64,000 bases of DNA from Blautia faecis (GTDB lineage: Bacteria; Bacillota; Clostridia; Lachnospirales; Lachnospiraceae), in assembly GCF_020554845.1 (NCBI RefSeq), contig NZ_JAJCIA010000009.1, positions 1-64,000 of the forward strand, read 5' to 3'. Position numbers and translations under genes: made by a program. Positions 62,045 through 64,000 of the stretch are shown piece by piece. The notes under the pieces are model-generated. The model made no database searches, was not told the DNA's origin, and saw nothing but the letters and a program-made list of their open reading frames with translations. Position 1 is the stretch's first letter. Every line of letters starts with the position of its first letter.

Positions 62045-64000
62045 ATGGATCATTTTGAATTACATTCCGAGTATAAACCAACCGGCGATCAGCCACAGGC
62101 TATTGAGAAACTGGTAAAGGGATTTAAAGAGGGAAATCAGTTTGAGACGCTGCTTGGTGTCACCGGCTCTGGTAAAACTTTTACTATGGCAAACGTTATT
62201 CAGGCGCTGAATAAGCCTACTCTGATCCTGGCCCATAATAAAACTCTGGCAGCACAGTTATACGGTGAGTTTAAGGAATTCTTCCCGGAGAATGCGGTGG
62301 AGTATTTTGTTTCCTATTACGATTATTACCAGCCAGAAGCATATGTGCCTTCTTCTGACACTTATATTGCCAAGGACTCTGCGATCAATGATGAAATTGA
62401 CAAGCTCCGTCTTTCTGCCACTGCCGCCATGTCAGAGCGAAAAGATGTTATTATCATCTCTTCTGTGTCCTGTATCTATGGATTGGGTTCTCCTCAGGAA
62501 TTTCAGGACATGATGATTTCCCTGCGTCCTGGCATGACTAAGGATCGTGATGAGGTTATCCGGGAGCTGATCGACATTCAGTACACCCGAAATGAAATGG
62601 ACTTCCACCGAAGTACCTTCCGCGTCCGTGGCGACACTCTGGAGATTTTTCCGGCTAACAGCTCAGATACCGCTGTCAGAGTGGAGTTTTTCGGAGATGA
62701 GATTGACCGTATCTCTGAGATTGATGTGCTCACCGGAGAAATCAAATGTCAGCTTGCGCACATCGGTATTTTCCCTGCTTCCCATTATGTAGTACCAGCG
62801 GAGCAGATTCAGAAAGCAGCCATTGCCATTGAAGAGGAATTAAAAGAACGGGTAGACTACTTTAAAAGCGAAGACAAGCTTCTGGAAGCCCAGCGTATCT
62901 CCGAGCGTACCAACTTTGATATTGAAATGATGAAAGAAACCGGCTTCTGCTCCGGTATTGAGAACTATTCCCGTCATCTTTCCGGACTGGAGCCAGGGCA
63001 GCCACCTTATACTCTGCTGGATTATTTCGGGGATGATTTTCTTCTTATTATTGATGAGTCGCACAAGACAGTCCCACAGGTTGGCGCTATGTATGCTGGC
63101 GACCAGAACCGTAAACAGACATTGGTAGACTATGGTTTCCGTCTGCCCTCTGCTAAGGATAACCGCCCTCTGAGCTTTGAAGAATTTGAGAATAAACTGG
63201 ACCAGGTTTTGTTTGTATCTGCTACCCCGGGAGATTATGAATACGACCATGAGCTTCTCCGCGCCGAGCAGATCATCCGTCCTACCGGTCTTCTGGATCC
63301 GAAAGTGGAGGTGCGCCCTGTAGAGGGACAGATAGACGACCTGATTTCTGAAATAACGAAAGAAACCTCCAGAAAAAACAAAGTGCTGATCACAACTCTC
63401 ACCAAACGAATGGCCGAGGATCTTACCCAGTATATGAAAGATGTGGGAATCCGTGTCCGTTATCTTCATTCGGATATTGATACCCTGGAGCGTGCAGAAA
63501 TCATCCGCGACATGCGTCTGGATGTATTTGATGTGCTTGTAGGCATTAACCTTCTGCGAGAAGGACTTGATATTCCTGAGATCACTCTGGTTGCTATTCT
63601 GGATGCAGACAAGGAGGGCTTCCTTCGTTCTGAGACTTCCCTGATCCAGACCATTGGCCGTGCTGCCCGAAACAGCGAAGGACACGTTATCATGTATGCA
63701 GACGTGATGACGGATTCCATGAGAAATGCCATTGAGGAAACCAACCGTCGCAGGGAACTCCAGGAAGCCTATAATAAGGAACATGGAATTACTCCTACTA
63801 CTATTAAGAAGGCAGTCCGTGATCTGATTGCAGTTTCCAAGGCAGTTGCTGAAACTGAAGTGAAGCTGAAGAAGGATCCGGAATCCATGAGCAAAAAAGA
63901 GCTGAAGAACCTAATCTCCCAGTTGGAAAAACAGATGCGCCAGGCTGCTGCAGACTTGAACTTCGAACAGGCAGCAGAGCTGCGTGACAAAATGATCGAA
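62045..64000 (+). CDS. uvrB: Excinuclease ABC subunit B (cut at the window end)
   Basis: UvrB verifies DNA damage and recruits UvrC in nucleotide excision repair. The 652 residues seen begin [20 protein letters not shown] and have Walker A GVTGSGKT, the beta-hairpin [19 protein letters not shown] as the DEAD-like motif, SATPGDYE, and the helicase motif [11 protein letters not shown]. The UVR domain that binds UvrC starts near the window edge ([20 protein letters not shown]). Only a few residues are likely missing, since the usual length is about 660. GAAAGGA precedes the ATG. Confidence 0.97.
   Translation, partial: MDHFELHSEYKPTGDQPQAIEKLVKGFKEGNQFETLLGVTGSGKTFTMANVIQALNKPTLILAHNKTLAAQLYGEFKEFFPENAVEYFVSYYDYYQPEAYVPSSDTYIAKDSAINDEIDKLRLSATAAMSERKDVIIISSVSCIYGLGSPQEFQDMMISLRPGMTKDRDEVIRELIDIQYTRNEMDFHRSTFRVRGDTLEIFPANSSDTAVRVEFFGDEIDRISEIDVLTGEIKCQLAHIGIFPASHYVVPAEQIQKAAIAIEEELKERVDYFKSEDKLLEAQRISERTNFDIEMMKETGFCSGIENYSRHLSGLEPGQPPYTLLDYFGDDFLLIIDESHKTVPQVGAMYAGDQNRKQTLVDYGFRLPSAKDNRPLSFEEFENKLDQVLFVSATPGDYEYDHELLRAEQIIRPTGLLDPKVEVRPVEGQIDDLISEITKETSRKNKVLITTLTKRMAEDLTQYMKDVGIRVRYLHSDIDTLERAEIIRDMRLDVFDVLVGINLLREGLDIPEITLVAILDADKEGFLRSETSLIQTIGRAARNSEGHVIMYADVMTDSMRNAIEETNRRRELQEAYNKEHGITPTTIKKAVRDLIAVSKAVAETEVKLKKDPESMSKKELKNLISQLEKQMRQAAADLNFEQAAELRDKMIE

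Noticed and set aside
62840..63784. Long minus-strand open frame opposite uvrB
   Set aside because: Its sequence is the antisense of conserved helicase motifs and shows no family.
1..64000. tRNA or rRNA genes
   Set aside because: I scanned the intergenic stretches and saw no convincing cloverleaf or rRNA sequence.

Overview
The window reads as chromosomal DNA from a spore-forming, Gram-positive anaerobe of the Lachnospiraceae, probably Blautia or a close relative. The signs are an intact spoIIGA-sigE pair, a sigK gene, a CIRCE-controlled hrcA-grpE-dnaK-dnaJ operon, a T-box in front of thrS, YesM/YesN and LplB/LplC-type sugar uptake genes, and many intergenic repeats. The family is a confident inference; the genus is not. 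Almost all genes lie on the minus strand. The exceptions are an Rpn-type gene, aroE, sigK, an HPr-like gene and uvrB.

Region 1 (1-14,200) holds a Rpn-family nuclease gene with tandem Spo0A-like boxes upstream, a ferritin-like-sized helical protein, spoIIGA-sigE, aroD and aroE, thrS with its T-box leader, a YdcF-type membrane protein, a SEC-C protein, a HAD hydrolase and purB-purA.

Region 2 (14,200-31,700) is a glycan-use locus. It has a sugar-binding protein, two permeases, a two-component system and five glycoside hydrolases (GH127, GH3 with swapped domains, GH2, GH42, GH27). None of the hydrolases shows a signal peptide, so imported oligosaccharides are probably cut in the cytoplasm. No sugar ATPase gene is present; this transporter class usually borrows a shared ATPase. 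The GH42 gene sits between two direct repeats that are remnants of one insertion sequence. A nearly identical 19-bp element, the same distance from a putative -10 box, precedes both the binding-protein gene and the permease operon, which ties the two ends of the locus together.

Region 3 (31,700-41,000) carries a polar amino acid ABC transporter, then a three-gene operon of unknown function (1199-residue scaffold-like protein, actin/Hsp70-like ATPase, TPR-like protein) with a clear promoter, divergent from sigK. This operon is the best candidate for an undescribed system.

Region 4 (41,000-54,400) is RNA-modification and housekeeping: trhP, trmR, an MltG-like protein without a catalytic domain, a YlbF-family protein, RNase J, a DUF1292 protein, ruvX, ireB, mtaB, an HPr-like protein without its active-site histidine, thiI, a cysteine desulfurase, rsmE, prmA and a PAP2 protein. 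The order from ireB to trhP resembles the Bacillus yrzL-yrrK-yrzB-yrrL-yrrM-yrrO cluster with RNase J and YlbF genes inserted.

Region 5 (54,400-64,000) has the heat-shock operon, a LOG-family protein, a split chromate-type transporter and uvrB, which is cut by the window edge.

Two families of non-coding repeats occur between genes: a 162-bp element with inverted ends (two copies) and a palindromic element with TTACTG/CAGTAA ends (at least five recognisable copies plus fragments).
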